DNA of 64,000 bases from Scytalidium lignicola (taxonomy: Eukaryota > Ascomycota > Leotiomycetes): contig NCSJ02000150.1 of assembly GCA_002812745.2 (NCBI GenBank), positions 35,395 to 99,394 on the forward strand, in the 5' to 3' direction. The notes beneath the pieces are model-generated. The model was not told the DNA's origin, did no database searches, and saw nothing but the letters and a program-made list of their open reading frames with translations. A program made the translations under genes and the position numbers. This document shows positions 24,422 through 36,254 of this stretch, piece by piece (within the stretch, counting starts at the first letter, position 1; every line of letters starts with the position of its first letter).

Positions 24422-25359
24422 ATGAATGTAATTGACAATTTTCTACAGTCGGTTGAAGTTGCATCGAAATCTGATATTATCGTCCACGCTGTTGGTGCTA
24501 ACTGGAATAGCGACGTGGGGGGAGGTGATAGAACCACCCTCAGTCTCTCAGTGAACCAAACCGAGCTTGCGGATGCTATATTTGCGTTTGGAAAGCCCAT
24601 CATTATTGTATTGCAAGGGGGTCGTCGTTTTGCAATCCTAGAGTACCATAATCGCGCTGATGCTGTAATAACTACATTCTTTCCGGGGCAGCCCAGCGGG
24701 CAAGCTATCACAGATGTTTTGTTCGGGAAATTAACCCCCGGTGAACGCATCCCAATTAGTTGTGCCATATTCAGTTAGGACCCTCCCAAGTTTCTATTCG
24801 TCTGTTCTCCTAGATATGTTATCAAAATACACACTGATCTTTATTGTAGATATAAGAATACGGCACATTATCGCTTCTATCTGGACGCAAATTGGTGGCA
24901 AACAGTATTGCTCTCTCTTCTGGAACCTCTCACAAGTCTGACATTCTCACAGTATTCCTTTGGCTACGGATTATCCTATACAGCCTTCAATACCACGAAC
25001 TTCAATGCTATCTCCATCAGTGGCCAGTCGACTTTTACAAACGGAGATACCATTACATACTCCACTAAGGTCACCAATACCGGCAATATGGCCGACTCTC
25101 ATGTCGTGCAAGTTTACTTGCTCATATGGGTAAGCATTATCACCCACCACTAGAGCAACTTGTAGCATTCAACCGTGTCTATCTCGAACCTGGTGAGACT
25201 GGTACCGCGACTATAGATTTAGAGGTTGATAGGTACCTGCCCATTTTAGACAGGAAATATGAGTAGTTGCTTGAGAAGGGGCCATATACTTTTGCGCTTA
25301 TGGAACATTTAGGATAGGATGCTGATAAGGCTACCAATATCACTTTAGAATGTATCTAG
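24422..25359 (+). pseudogene. C-terminal remnant of a GH3 beta-glucosidase/beta-xylosidase
   Basis: Only the C-terminal alpha/beta sandwich and the fibronectin III-like domain of a GH3 enzyme remain. Readable parts are SVEVASKSDIIVHAVGANWN, GDRTTLSLSVNQTELADAIF, GKPIIIVLQGGR, TTFFPGQPSGQAITDVLFGK, FGYGLSYTAFNTTNF, and LEVDRYLPILDRKYE. The TIM-barrel domain with the nucleophilic aspartate is absent upstream. Internal damage includes a frame change after GERIPIS near 24,760, a second near 24,940, and in-frame TAG codons near 25,264 (expected Trp) and 25,315. The secreted enzyme would have released glucose or xylose from plant oligosaccharides. This copy cannot. Confidence 0.85.
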
Positions 25360-25931
25360 ACCTGCACACTTCAATCGCGAGGCTATTTAACACGACTCTG
25401 AATGTAACAGTACCGTTAACACTTGAAAGATGTAACGAGGGAAATTGTTTAGTAAATTATTAGTCAAATGACTCTTTTGTTCACATGGAAGTAAACAATA
25501 ATTATTGAGTCGTATCATAACAGTGCTCAGTCGTTCTTATCGTGAATCAGATGCTACTGTTAGACATCTGGAACCAGAGTTCGGAATCTCCCACCCTGGA
25601 GCATATATGAAATATAAAGCTGAATATGAAGGAAATATGACGCTAATTAGGTGAGCATATGGAGTGGAGCATATGGAGTGGAGCATATGGAGTGGAGAAT
25701 ATGGAGTGGAGAATATGGACACTCCATATGGTTGCCGAACAGGCCCTTAGTTAACTGTACATGATATCTGAAATATTACACACCCCCATCCTTCCTTCCT
25801 ATATATTTTGTTTCCTATTTCATCCACTCCCCTACTTTCCTTCGTAACTCTCGTATATCTTTCAGTCCCCTCTTGCTCAGAAGAGGGAATATCCCTCCTA
25901 AATAACGCACAACCAGACCACACAATAACAA
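25360..25931. promoter_or_regulatory. Promoter region of the beta-mannosidase gene
   Basis: The 570-bp spacer contains the minisatellite at 25,653-25,719 and a TATATATTTTG stretch near 25,800, about 130 bp upstream of the start codon. A pyrimidine-rich block follows at 25,810-25,870. Promoter function is inferred from position. Confidence 0.4.
25653..25730. repeat. 14-bp minisatellite ending in an inverted unit
   Basis: Four full copies of GAGCATATGGAGTG, the fourth with A for C at position 4, plus a partial fifth copy run from 25,653 to 25,719. The array ends with CACTCCATATG at 25,720-25,730, which is the exact reverse complement of CATATGGAGTG in the repeat, so a hairpin could form. Confidence 0.9.
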
Positions 25932-28900
25932 ATGGAGCTCAAAAGAACCCCCATAAACACTGGCTGGCAATTCAAGCAATCCAGCTCTCTGAATAACGGG
26001 ACGGCATCCTCATTCCTCCCTGTGTCTCAGTTCCCTACCGTCGCACATATTGACCTGCTTCATCACGGACTGATCAAGGATCCGTATATCGATTGTAATG
26101 AGCTGGATACTCTATGGTTCGCGCAAAATTCCTTCCCCCCACTTCCCCCAAACAAAGTTAAATAACAAACCCCTCTTGGCTTAACAGGGTAAACGACGCA
26201 AACTGGACATACAAAACCACTTTTTCTTCCCCTTCCTCACTTCCTATCTCATCTCGCACAGCTCTCATTTTCGATGGCTTGGATACCATCGCGTCCGTTT
26301 TCCTCAATGATAAATTGATCCTCGAGTCGAGGAATATGCATCTTGCGCACCATGTAGACGTGACTCACATTATTAAGAAAGAGGGAGAGAATGAACTGGA
26401 GCTGAGATTTAGCAATGCGCCGGAGTATGGGAGGAAGGAGATGAAGAGGATCGGGTATAAGGGGAATGGGACAGATGTGCATTTTGGTTTGTGGCCTCTT
26501 TTTTCTTCTTCTTTCTTTCACTTCTTTGTGTATACATTTTCATCTCTATCCCATACAGATGCTTGACCTTTTTATTGGGCTTTAGAAGTGTTTTGTTGGG
26601 AAATAGGGTCATTCTTCGTATTGTATGGTAGATGTTGACATAAGACACAGGTGGCCCGGAACGGCTCTTCGTCCGCAAAGCCCAGTATCACTGGGGATGG
26701 GATTGGGGTCCTGCGGTCAACACCAGCGGGCCCTGGAAAGACGTCTGGCTCGAGACCTACACCTCCCGCATCTCCGAGTTTCTCGTGAGGCAACAGGTCT
26801 CTGAAGATTTACAAAGCGCGGAGCTCAAAATCACCGGCGCCGTTGAGGGAGAAGGGAAGAGCGTTGTCATACAATTAACTGATCCCTGCGGAAAAGTCAT
26901 TAATGAGAAAGAATTTCCCGTCTCTGAGAAAGGTGTATTTAATGGCTCGTTATCCGTAGAGAAGGACCTGCAACTATGGTATCCGTTCCTGTACGGTTCT
27001 TCCCCACTCTACACAATCTCAGCGTCACTTCCCGGCCGCGATATCCAGACACGGAAGATCGGGTTGAGGAGATTGCGGCTCCTACAGCACGAGTTAAAAA
27101 ATGCGCCTGGGACGAGTTTCGTATTCGAGATCAATAACATCCGCGTCTTTGGTGGAGGCGCATGCTGGATCCCGGGAGATTTCATGCTCCCGCGCATGAC
27201 AAGACAGAGGTATGAGGATTGGCTCCTAGCGGCGAAGGGTGGGAATCAGTCTATGGTCAGTTACATTTCTTAGTTCTGAAAAGCAAAATAACACTCTGTG
27301 AATAGGAGGCTAATAAGAGAAGATCCGAGTCTGGGGTGGTGGTATTGTTGAATCAGATCATTTCTATGAGATCTGTGATAGAGAGGGCATCCTTGTCTGG
27401 CAGGACTTCCTGTTTGCATGCGGCGACTATCCGGCGACTCCTGATTTCATTGCGGCCGTGACAGCTGAAGACGAGGGCCATATCAAGAGGGTTGGTCACC
27501 ATGCCAGTAAGTATTCTCAGAGTCATAGGCCCCTAGATGCATCTCTCAAACAGATCAAACTCTGCTAATCCCATATCTAGGTCTAGTCATATGGGCAGGC
27601 AATAACGAGGACTATATGCTCGCTGAGCGATGGGGATGGGAGTATGACCCCAACGACCAGAAAGGACCCTGGGACAAGACGCAGTTCCCAGCTCGGGAGA
27701 TCTACGAACGGGTGCAGCCCGAGATTTGCGAGAGGTTAGCAGGAGACGTGCCGTACTGGAGAAGCAGTCCATATGGAGGAAAGACCTCAAACGATCTCAC
27801 GATAGGAGATACGCATATTTGGGATGGTTAGTGTTCCTTGCCATCTGTTGGCGTACTGGAACTGCGCTAATAGGAGGACCTGTAGTGTGGCATGGCAAGA
27901 TGTCGCCTTATCAAGACTACAAAGGCTACACCTCCCGCTTCATCTCTGAATTCGGGTTCGAGTCTGCCCCTAACCTGCGCACTCTGCATAAAGCCAGTAC
28001 GCACACCTACTTCTGATATCCACCGAGCCTGTTCTAACTCACTACGTAGTTACCGATCCTAGAGAACGCCATTGGCAGTCACTTACTTTTGATGCTCATG
28101 ACAAAGGGCCTGGGCACGAACGGCGGTACCCTCTGTATGCTGGGGAGAACTTCCGGTTCCGGCTCAACCCGCTGAAGGATTTTGTGTACTGCACGCAGTT
28201 CCTCCAAGCCGAGGCAATGAGTTATGCTTACAACCACTGGCGGAGGGAATTCCGAGGTCCTGGTAAGTTTCGCTATCATAGGGAGAGAGAACGAACAAAC
28301 TAATGCCTCACAGGAGAAGAGATCTGCTCGGGCATCCTCGTGTGGCAACTCAACGACATCTGGCCTGGCACGTCTTGGGCACTCGTCGACGTTGACCTGC
28401 AACGCAAGCCGTCCTTCTATATCACGAAGCGCGCACTAGCCCCTATAGTCGTGGGGATGGAACGCGTAATCACAGCGCTACCGCCATACATTACGATGGG
28501 CTACCGGCCCACGAAATCGGCGCTGGAGATCTGGGCCGTGAACGGGCTCACTGAGGCCCAAGACGACGTACTGCAGCTCTCCGCGTGGGATATCGAAACA
28601 GGTGTAGAAGTGCCACTGCCCTCAGAGGCGGCTCAGAGGACCGTTCGATTGAAGTCTAATCAGAGCACCGAGCTGGCTACACTGGAGATCCCCCATGCGG
28701 CGCAGACCGTCATTGCGGCACGGCTCGTCTCCAAGGAAGGCAAGCAACTGGCGCGGTGGGTGTCATGGCCGGAGCCGTTGAAGTTCGTGAAGTTCAAGCC
28801 AGACCTCACAGTGACGGCGATGGTGGAGAGCTCGCAAGGGGGGGATGTCGTGATGCTGAAAGCCAATGCGCCCGCAAAAGGCGTAGTTGTTTCCGTGCCG

Positions 28901-29050
28901 ATCGAGGAAGGCGAGGATGCTGTGTTTGCAGACAACTTTGTGGATCTAGTGCCAGGGGAAGAGATTCGCATTAGGGTAGAGGGGCTCGCGGGGAGGAGCG
29001 TGCAAGCACGGTGGTTGTGCGATTGGGAGGGCGACGGGTTTGAGTTATGA
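25932..29050 (+). CDS. mndB: GH2 beta-mannosidase, intracellular B-type
   Basis: Eight exons encode 859 residues: 25932-26116, 26188-26486, 26651-27255, 27323-27506, 27581-27826, 27886-27996, 28050-28262, 28314-29050. The enzyme removes terminal beta-1,4-linked mannose from manno-oligosaccharides. The protein starts MELKRTPINTGWQF with no signal peptide, as in mannosidase B. The sugar-binding domain ends at QYHWGWDWGP, an immunoglobulin-like domain follows, and the barrel carries IRVWGGGI, the acid/base E434 in WAGNNEDY, the nucleophile E528 in FISEFGFES, and VWQLNDIWPGTSWA. The C-terminal beta domain ends at WEGDGFEL. The first donor reads GTTCGC, which is atypical, but it is the only join that restores the ELDTLW/VNDANWTY frame. 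The rest of the introns are standard. The gene appears intact and is the best-preserved enzyme in this region. Confidence 0.94.
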
Positions 29051-29951
29051 CCAAAGAGATGAGAATAGATGAATAACACATGGTCTCAAAGCTAGATTGA
29101 CGGGGCTATTGTCCATAGCTATGATGAGAAAAGTTATACCATCAGATGTTCATGCTATCATTTAGGCTATAACAAGCAAAATAATCTCGATGTGCTGTTA
29201 TACTTCGTACAATAGTCACCACAAACTAGCTCGAATTATCTGATGATAGAATTTATGATAAGATCTCGTGATATAAATAGGGGATACTTAAATACACGTA
29301 GCACTTACCTAAATACACACACTTCGGTATTAGTCTCTCTTCACCTAACAGCCACTCATAGTAATTTACTAATAAGCATGATAGCCAATTAGTTTATAGT
29401 ATATAAAACGTGAAAACATACTACATACCTTGTATGTATACAAGTATTAGTATTCTAGGTGTGCATCCACTTATCTCTTATCATAACTTCTAGAATTGAA
29501 GTTATTATCACCATTGTACGGAAGACATAATAAAACTCATGTAATAAAAACTAAAGCATATACTTGAAATGCCTTATAATTATAGTGTATTATAAGGCAT
29601 TAACAGCTTNAAAAACTACTGAAATTATAAAACATTCTTTAATGTTCATTTATACACTTAAAATAATAAAGATTTAACAAATATATGCTATTTATATAAT
29701 AGTCATTCAAATGTAAATAATTTTTAATTTAATAGGTTTTAATAATATTAAGAATAGGTAAGAGTAATTAAAGCTTTTATAAATTAAATAAATAAACATT
29801 TAAAGGTTATAACGTTAAATCAAACCATTAAAGTATAGTTTAATATAAACTTACTTGAAGAATATAATTTATAACTTGTGATACAACTGTACACTCAGAA
29901 CACCCGTTCACACCACTAGCTAGCTTACCTCCGTGCATTTCAGTATACACG
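29051..29951. other. AT-rich intergenic DNA, no gene seen
   Basis: Nine hundred bases between two convergent genes. 29,540-29,880 is extremely AT-rich and has an N at 29,610 next to an A run. A near-perfect inverted repeat, TGCCTTATAAT / ATTATAAGGCA, lies at 29,570-29,598 and could act as a hairpin in the 3' flank. Confidence 0.45.
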
Positions 29952-32820
29952 TCAAATTGTAGTCTTTAATTTCACGCAAAAATAAATCCTATCATTACAA
30001 GAGACGCCATGGGGCGAGGCTTCTGACATACTGGAGGCGATAACAAAAGCAATTCCCCTACTGGAAGAAGTGCCTATTGTAGTCATGCTTGTCGCTGCAT
30101 TTACAACATTGCTAGGCTGGGCAGAAATCGTGCTGACTGCCCCGCCCGGCATCTGTATCTCTAACCCACCGGACCCCAAACTCAAGACATTGCTTCCAGA
30201 TACCGTGACCGGAGCACCGCCGAGTGTGATGGCTTGGCTGCCTATTGAAATGACGGAGGCACCTGCTGAGGCTGAAATTGGGATTCCTGCAACTGTGCTA
30301 ATGATGGGGCTTTCAGTGGACGAGGCAGTGTGAATAGCGAACGTTGACACAGAACCACCTGGGAATTGGACGATTAACCCGCTTGTTCCAAGAGTTGCAA
30401 CATTGTTCGACCCTGCAAGGGTAACTGGTGCTCCACCAGCCGCGATGACTTGACCGTTGATCGACACTTGAGTGTCTCCGGGAGCAGCAGAAACAACATC
30501 TTCTCCAATTGTCGCAATAGCCGTTGGGGGAACGGCGTTGTGTGTACTTGCCAGAGTAGGGATAGTAAAAGTATTTTCTTTTCCGCTAGCAGATCCATCA
30601 TTTACCACAATTCCCGACGGTGTAAGTTTGATTACAGAACTAGCAACTGTTATTGGATCACCGCCTAATACTGCGGTTTGGCTTTGGCTTCCCACTACAA
30701 TGCTCGATGCGCCTGCTGCGGCTGAGATCACATGGCTGGCCACGGTCGCAACAGGAACTGGTGTTACGGTGGGACTTGAACAGGTTGTGTAATCTCCTTT
30801 GTCTGTTTCTCCAATCAAGATTCCCGATGATCCAACAGAGATCGTTGTAGGTTGATTATTTGAGTCTGGAGAAGTTGCAATAGAACCTGGTTTTATTTTT
30901 GGGTCGTTAGAAAGCACGACTCCGGACGAGTGAGGTATAGCGCTAATAATGTGACTTCCTACAACCCTAATTGCAGTGGATATAGTGGGGACAGCTTCCG
31001 ATGGCATGGTAACTGAAGGATTAGGTTGATTTTGCGATGTTGGTGGGTCTGTTGATCGACAATTAGCTGCGGATTTCACAAATGCTTTAACCTGACTTGA
31101 AGCTGGAGATGATGGTATAGCTGATGGAATAAAAGATGAAATTATCATTAAAATAAGCGTTGGGATCAAGAATTACGTTAACGGGAGTGTAAAGGATATG
31201 TAGGGACTAACAATAGCCTTGTCTAGTTGGATAGGGAGTTGGGAGTTGTCACCTGGGCTAACTGCAGACGGAGCTGTGGTTGACTCTGCCAGAGCTGTAG
31301 AGCTAGCTGGAGTAGAGTCAGTTGGAGAAGTGTTTGTAAGGGGAGGTACTATCGTTGGAGGAGAAGAGTCCACAATCGTAGTTTCTTGGGATGTCGATAT
31401 TGTAGAAAGTGCAGCGGGCGGCGGAAGGTTCTGTGCTGGGGTTAAGAAGTTAGAATGGAATAGATTTGACATTGGACTTTAAGTCAGGGTGAAATACCAG
31501 AAGTTGTGAAGATTAGAGATGATGCAGAAGTACCTAAAACTAATGTGTCAGCTAGAGAGACCATCAAACCTGGAGGAGATGTCGTCTGAGTTAGCATACT
31601 TGGGGCTTGGTCTGCAGTGGCAGTTGGTAGCGTGGTTGGAGGGATTGTAGTCGAAACAACTGGTGTGGCGATTGTTGTTGGTAATAGATTAGAAACAGGT
31701 GGAACTGCTCCAGGAGGATCGAATATTCCGTAGACATAATCTAACGGACCACAATGCATCCAATATGGACTAAAATCCATGTCAGCATTTTCTTGTCTGT
31801 GGTGATTCTGAATTGCTTACTATCCGATACGTTTGAATTGAATAGGAAATACGAATCTCGGATTACATCTGTTGTAGTTTCCAAAAACTGGGTGTGTATT
31901 GAGAAATGCTCCATCGGTTGAAAAGCTGCCGTAGGTAGACAGACAGTTACTCGTCAAGTCTCGTAACAGAAGCGGTTGCGGCGGTCCCATTCTGGTCGTA
32001 ACTGTGTGGTCCGCGTATGGTTGCAATGTGGAGACTTCCGTTAGGTCCATTGAGACAACAGCGTTTTTGAATGTTGGGCCCAACTGTCCACAATCATTTT
32101 GTCCTGTTATGGTATTGACCCTCATGTATATGGATGGCGAAGTCCTGTTTTCTCTGTTCAGTCCAAGGTTACAATATCAAATGAGAATAGTGTGAGAGAC
32201 TTTCAATTAAAAAGCAGGGAATCTCAATTGGTAGGGTTTGAAAAGACGACTTAATGTATGAGTACACGAGGCTACAAATAGGTCCACCGTTTTCATCTGT
32301 CCAGTTCGATAGAAGAGAATATAACAAACGGTACCATAATCAACTTGGCGGTGAAACCCCAACAGGTAAAGGATAGGATATGAATCAGAATAACTTACAT
32401 GGTGACACCCCAGTCGGAGTTCCAGAGCGTAGAAGGATAAGTGATATTTCCCGAATTTTCGGGAAAGAAACTCATCTGGATAGTACCGGCAAAGCTACAA
32501 TTTTATATTAGCAAGGGATTACTGCGGCTGGATCTAGAAATTTACAGTGCACATGGCGTCCATTGTATTTCGCCATTAGTCGCCGTGACCGAACAAGTGT
32601 TTATTGGGATGACTTGATCTCCCCACAATGGAGCCGATGTAATGGTGCTGAAAAAGTTCGTTGTGCTGGAGCTTGATGCCAATGTAGCTGTTGGGGTGAC
32701 AATGGTTGATGAAGACGAAATAGACGTTGAACTTGAAGTTAAGTTTGTACCCCAAGATGCACTTGACCCAATTGCTGGTAAATCCGTTAGTACTATATAC
32801 GAAATTGACTCAAAATATTT
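29952..32820 (-). CDS. Ser/Thr-rich secreted or wall protein with tandem Gly/Ala/Val repeats
   Basis: Function unrecognised; the gene is multi-exon and its joins are approximate. In transcription order: about 32,800-32,560, then 32,500-32,400, 32,145-31,820, 31,780-31,490, 31,440-31,175 and 31,115-29,952. The N-terminal part has paired cysteines (INTCSVTATNGEIQWTPCAL, NDCGQLGPTF, NRCNPRF). A long Ser/Thr/Pro linker comes next. The last exon has at least four degenerate repeats of 55 to 65 residues with the pattern ISAAPGxxxVxIxGQ, GGAPVTLAGSN, LGxxGLxVQxPGGxVST. Such repeats occur in many fungal surface proteins and suggest a beta-rich adhesive or wall protein. I could not place the signal peptide exon, probably at 32,830-33,000. 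No hydrophobic GPI tail is seen at the C-terminus. Confidence 0.6.
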
Positions 32821-34106
32821 TCAAGAATTTGGCCAATGCTTAGGAAGACATGATCAAACCTTCAGAAATAGTCCCGCAACAAATTACCATCAGCGTTAAA
32901 CATAGTCTCTGACGGTGTATAAGAGACGACATGATGAGAACAGCAAACGCATCCAAAAACAAGAAAACAAGAAAACAATGCACCAAAAACAAACGCAAAC
33001 TTAGAGAGTGTCGGTCACGAAAGAGCGAAGTTGCAGATCCCTTTATACAAGGCCCAAAGGACGGAGAATCAAGCAAGTGTATTACTTGTAAGGACGAAAG
33101 GACCAAATAACCTAACAACACCCTCTAACGATCTTAACAGGCCTAGAACTAAGCGGCTGTGGGGTGCAAAGTTCTAGTGCTATTACCACACACCACCAGG
33201 GGTAATTTGGGACGCCGATACGGAAGACTTTCCGAAAGATGGCGGCAATTCTACCTAACTGGTATGCTCTGGTAGTGACCGAAAGAAGACAGATTGTGGA
33301 GCCTCTCTCAAAACAGGTGATGGGCGATCCTCAGGTTAACAGGACCGGTCAGCACTAGACGCAATCTAGGCGCCCTCGCAAGAAAAAACCCCAAACCATC
33401 GTTGCTGACCTCGAGGAGTTTAATTAGTCTTACTGTACTTACTCAGGCAGTACGTACCCCCTTACAATAGCTTTGACTATTTGGGACACAGGACCTCTGA
33501 GCACTCTGGAAGTGGAAGGGAGCCGCCAGGAATCCGAAAACATGATCCCATCCCAGACTCCAATAGTCAGCCCTACAGGCAGACGCAGATCAGGGGTAAA
33601 GGAGGCTGGGGCGAAATAAGGCAGTAGGGCTGTTGGCGGCAGGCGGATTTGAAGCGGCATCGCTCCAGATCTCATGTAGACGACAGAGCAGAGTCAGCGT
33701 CTCTTACCAATTTCTTTGTAATAGTCCATCATAGGGGTAAACTATTAGCTCAAGTTAGCAGAGAGGCTGACAGGGTGTGAGCAAGCCCACGGTGAGTACC
33801 AGACTCTCTCACTCGCAACAGTCGTTCCTTTTTGTCACTCGAGGGCTGTGAGATGTGGGCCGGTGGAGCGGCTCTCCGGGTTCCTGCTTATGATCCCTGG
33901 ACTCTGCAAGATTAGGCTGGTGCTAGCTTCTTTTCCGGGCCCCAGAGGAGGCCCGTGAGTCCTTCCACGGCGTCCTGATCAACTAGCCTGGGGCTCCTGG
34001 AATTGCTGTGATCAGTCTACTGCACATTTTCCTCAACTCATCCATCTCAGTCTTTGGATATGGTCCTCGTGTGGAACATTATCTCTGATATCGAGCAGTT
34101 GCTGCA
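32821..34106. other. Spacer between divergent genes
   Basis: Holds the unresolved 5' end of the repeat protein (to about 33,000) and the promoter of the pepsin-like gene. No additional gene is supported; open frames at 32,840-33,121 and 33,439-33,675 (minus) lack family features. Confidence 0.4.
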
Positions 34107-36254
34107 ATGCGCGGCCACTTCCACGATGCATTGCTACTTCTTTTCACCATGATGACGGCTGCCACCCAATCGATGATGGGTGGTGAGCTGTTGGTGGACC
34201 AAAAAGCTGCAAATGCCACGGAGGCTATACCGTCACCCTTAGTTATTCTCCCCAGCCAATACTGTTAGATCTCTTGATTCCTGTGTTTAGTATCTTGTCT
34301 AATTGTAGCCCTAGGGGATGGAGTGGAGGGACTATGGAGCAGCTTTGCTCTCAGAGTTGGAACACCTGCCCAGATCGTCCGAGTACTGGCTTCAACCAAC
34401 TCCCCCGAAACAATGGTTGTCCTTCCTCTGGGATGCACAAGTGCCGCGATAGATCCAGTGCCCAGCGACTGCGCCAACTCTCGCGGCGGACTTTTCAGCC
34501 TCAACATGTCGACTACATGGCAGGATCAGGGTCTGTTTGGTATTAACCAAGACGGAGTGGGATTCGAGGCCGACCTTGGATATTCACAAAATGCCGACTA
34601 CGGGTTGGAAACTCTTGGGCTTGGATTCGTAGCAGGAGCGAACGGCCCGACGTTGGAGAAGCAGACGGTGGCAGCAATCGCTACGGCATCTCCGTTTTAC
34701 CTGTGAGTGTCCGTGTCCACATAGAGAACTGGGGTGTGGCTGCTAAATGTGGCCAGTGGGATCTTGGGGATGAGTACTCAGCCGGTTAATTATTCCACAG
34801 TTGGAAACTTCTCTGCGTCTTCCTATTTCTCCACGTTGCGGTCACACCTGTTGATTCCTAGTCTGAGTTGGAGCTTCACTGCAGGCGCAAAATACAGTAC
34901 GCCATTACTGCCGTAAAATGAGAGTTTTCACGACTGACCTTATTTCTAGGACTCAAGGCTGGCCAGTACGCACAACTCATCTTCGGTGGATACGACTCGT
35001 CGAGGTTCATTCCCAACTCCGCATCTTTCACCCTCAACCAAGATGTCGACCGCGACATCGTTGTTGCCATTCAATCCATAACCTTCAGTGGCACAACACA
35101 GTCATCCCTTCTTTCAACCCCCACATTCGCCTTCATTGAATCGACTGATCCAAATTTCTGGCTTCCGGAGGCAGCCTGCCAGGCATTCGAGCAAGCTTTT
35201 GGGTTATCAACCGACAATGCGACAAGTTTATATCTACTTAATTCCACACACTACGCTCAACTTCAAACAGCAAATCCTCAAGTCACATTCACGCTATCGA
35301 ACAGCCTATCAGGCGGTCAGACTGTGAACATTGTTTTACCCTTCAGTGCATTTGCGCTGCCAGCTACCCCCCCCTTCACTCCAAACAAGACCCTCTACTT
35401 CCCTCTCAGAAAGGCTGCAAACGACTCACAGATCACTCTTGGGAGAGCATTCTTACAAGAAGCGTTAGGTGACCCTAGGCAGAAATTCGAACAATGATAA
35501 CTAACTTGATCGTAGGTATCTAACAGTCGACTATGAGCGAGGGAACTTTTCCGTGAGCCAGTGTGAATGGCAGGATGGAGTCGCCCCGCAAATCGCCACA
35601 ATTATTTCACCCACTTACAACAACAGTTTGTCTAGCACCACCCCTACCACCACTGCTACCCTTTCATCTAGACCTTCCACAGTTCCAGTTGGGGTCATTG
35701 TCGGGGCAGTGGTAGGGGGTGCTTCTGTCCTCGTCTCTGCGGTGGGACTGGGCTATTTCATCATCCGTTCACGGAAGAGCCAACCTTTGGAAGAGCCTAT
35801 CGAAAATATAGGACTAACCAACCCCAGCATAGAAAATAAGAAAGACCAGACAGACAATAAATCCACATTCTCGCACCAAGAACCAAATTCCCCCTATCTG
35901 TCACACAAAATGCCTGATACGAGAGGAAGTATGTATAAAAGCGAAGTGGCGCACAACCCAGATGCCGAACTGGGGACTCAGGGCGAGATTTTCCAGATGC
36001 CAACTACGGAACACGACGAGGACGGTTATTTCGCCACAGCTCATCGAATCGCATCAGAAAGAAGGGCAATTACTATACTGCAGATAGATGGTCGGAGCCT
36101 CGTATATGAGGTACCGGGGAGTGAGCCAGCTCGTATTGAGATGGACGCAACTCCGGTCATGTCAGTGGAGTCATCTACCGGATTGCAAATCTCGCGACCT
36201 ATTTCGAGAGAGTCAAGTTTGGGGTCTCCAAGTGATGCAGATAAAGTATCATGA
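34107..36254 (+). CDS. Membrane-anchored pepsin-fold (A1) protein lacking catalytic Asp residues
   Basis: Five exons, 34107-34263, 34309-34702, 34757-34896, 34950-35463 and 35516-36254, encode 647 residues. A hydrophobic leader (about 1-23) is followed by an aspartic-peptidase-like domain: LWSSFALRVGTPAQIVRV, FYLGILGMSTQPVNYSTV, IPSLSWSFTAGAKYR, GQYAQLIFGGYDSSRF. Then come a Ser/Thr-rich stretch, one transmembrane segment at about 458-484 (VPVGVIVGAVVGGASVL) and a hydrophilic tail of about 160 residues. In active A1 enzymes the two catalytic motifs read D(T/S)G. Here the first position reads VLASTNSPETMVV and the second FIESTDPNFW, so both aspartates are missing (E294 replaces the second). 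It is probably a non-catalytic surface protein or receptor. Cytosolic tail function is unknown. All exon joins preserve one frame. Confidence 0.87.

Noticed and set aside
28660..29079. Minus-strand 139-residue frame opposite the beta-mannosidase end
   Set aside because: Antisense shadow of a GC-rich coding exon; the plus strand has clear GH2 C-terminal sequence.
30070..30850. Plus-strand frames across the repeat protein
   Set aside because: They are shadows of the Gly/Ala/Val repeats on the minus strand; the minus frame is far longer and compositionally protein-like.
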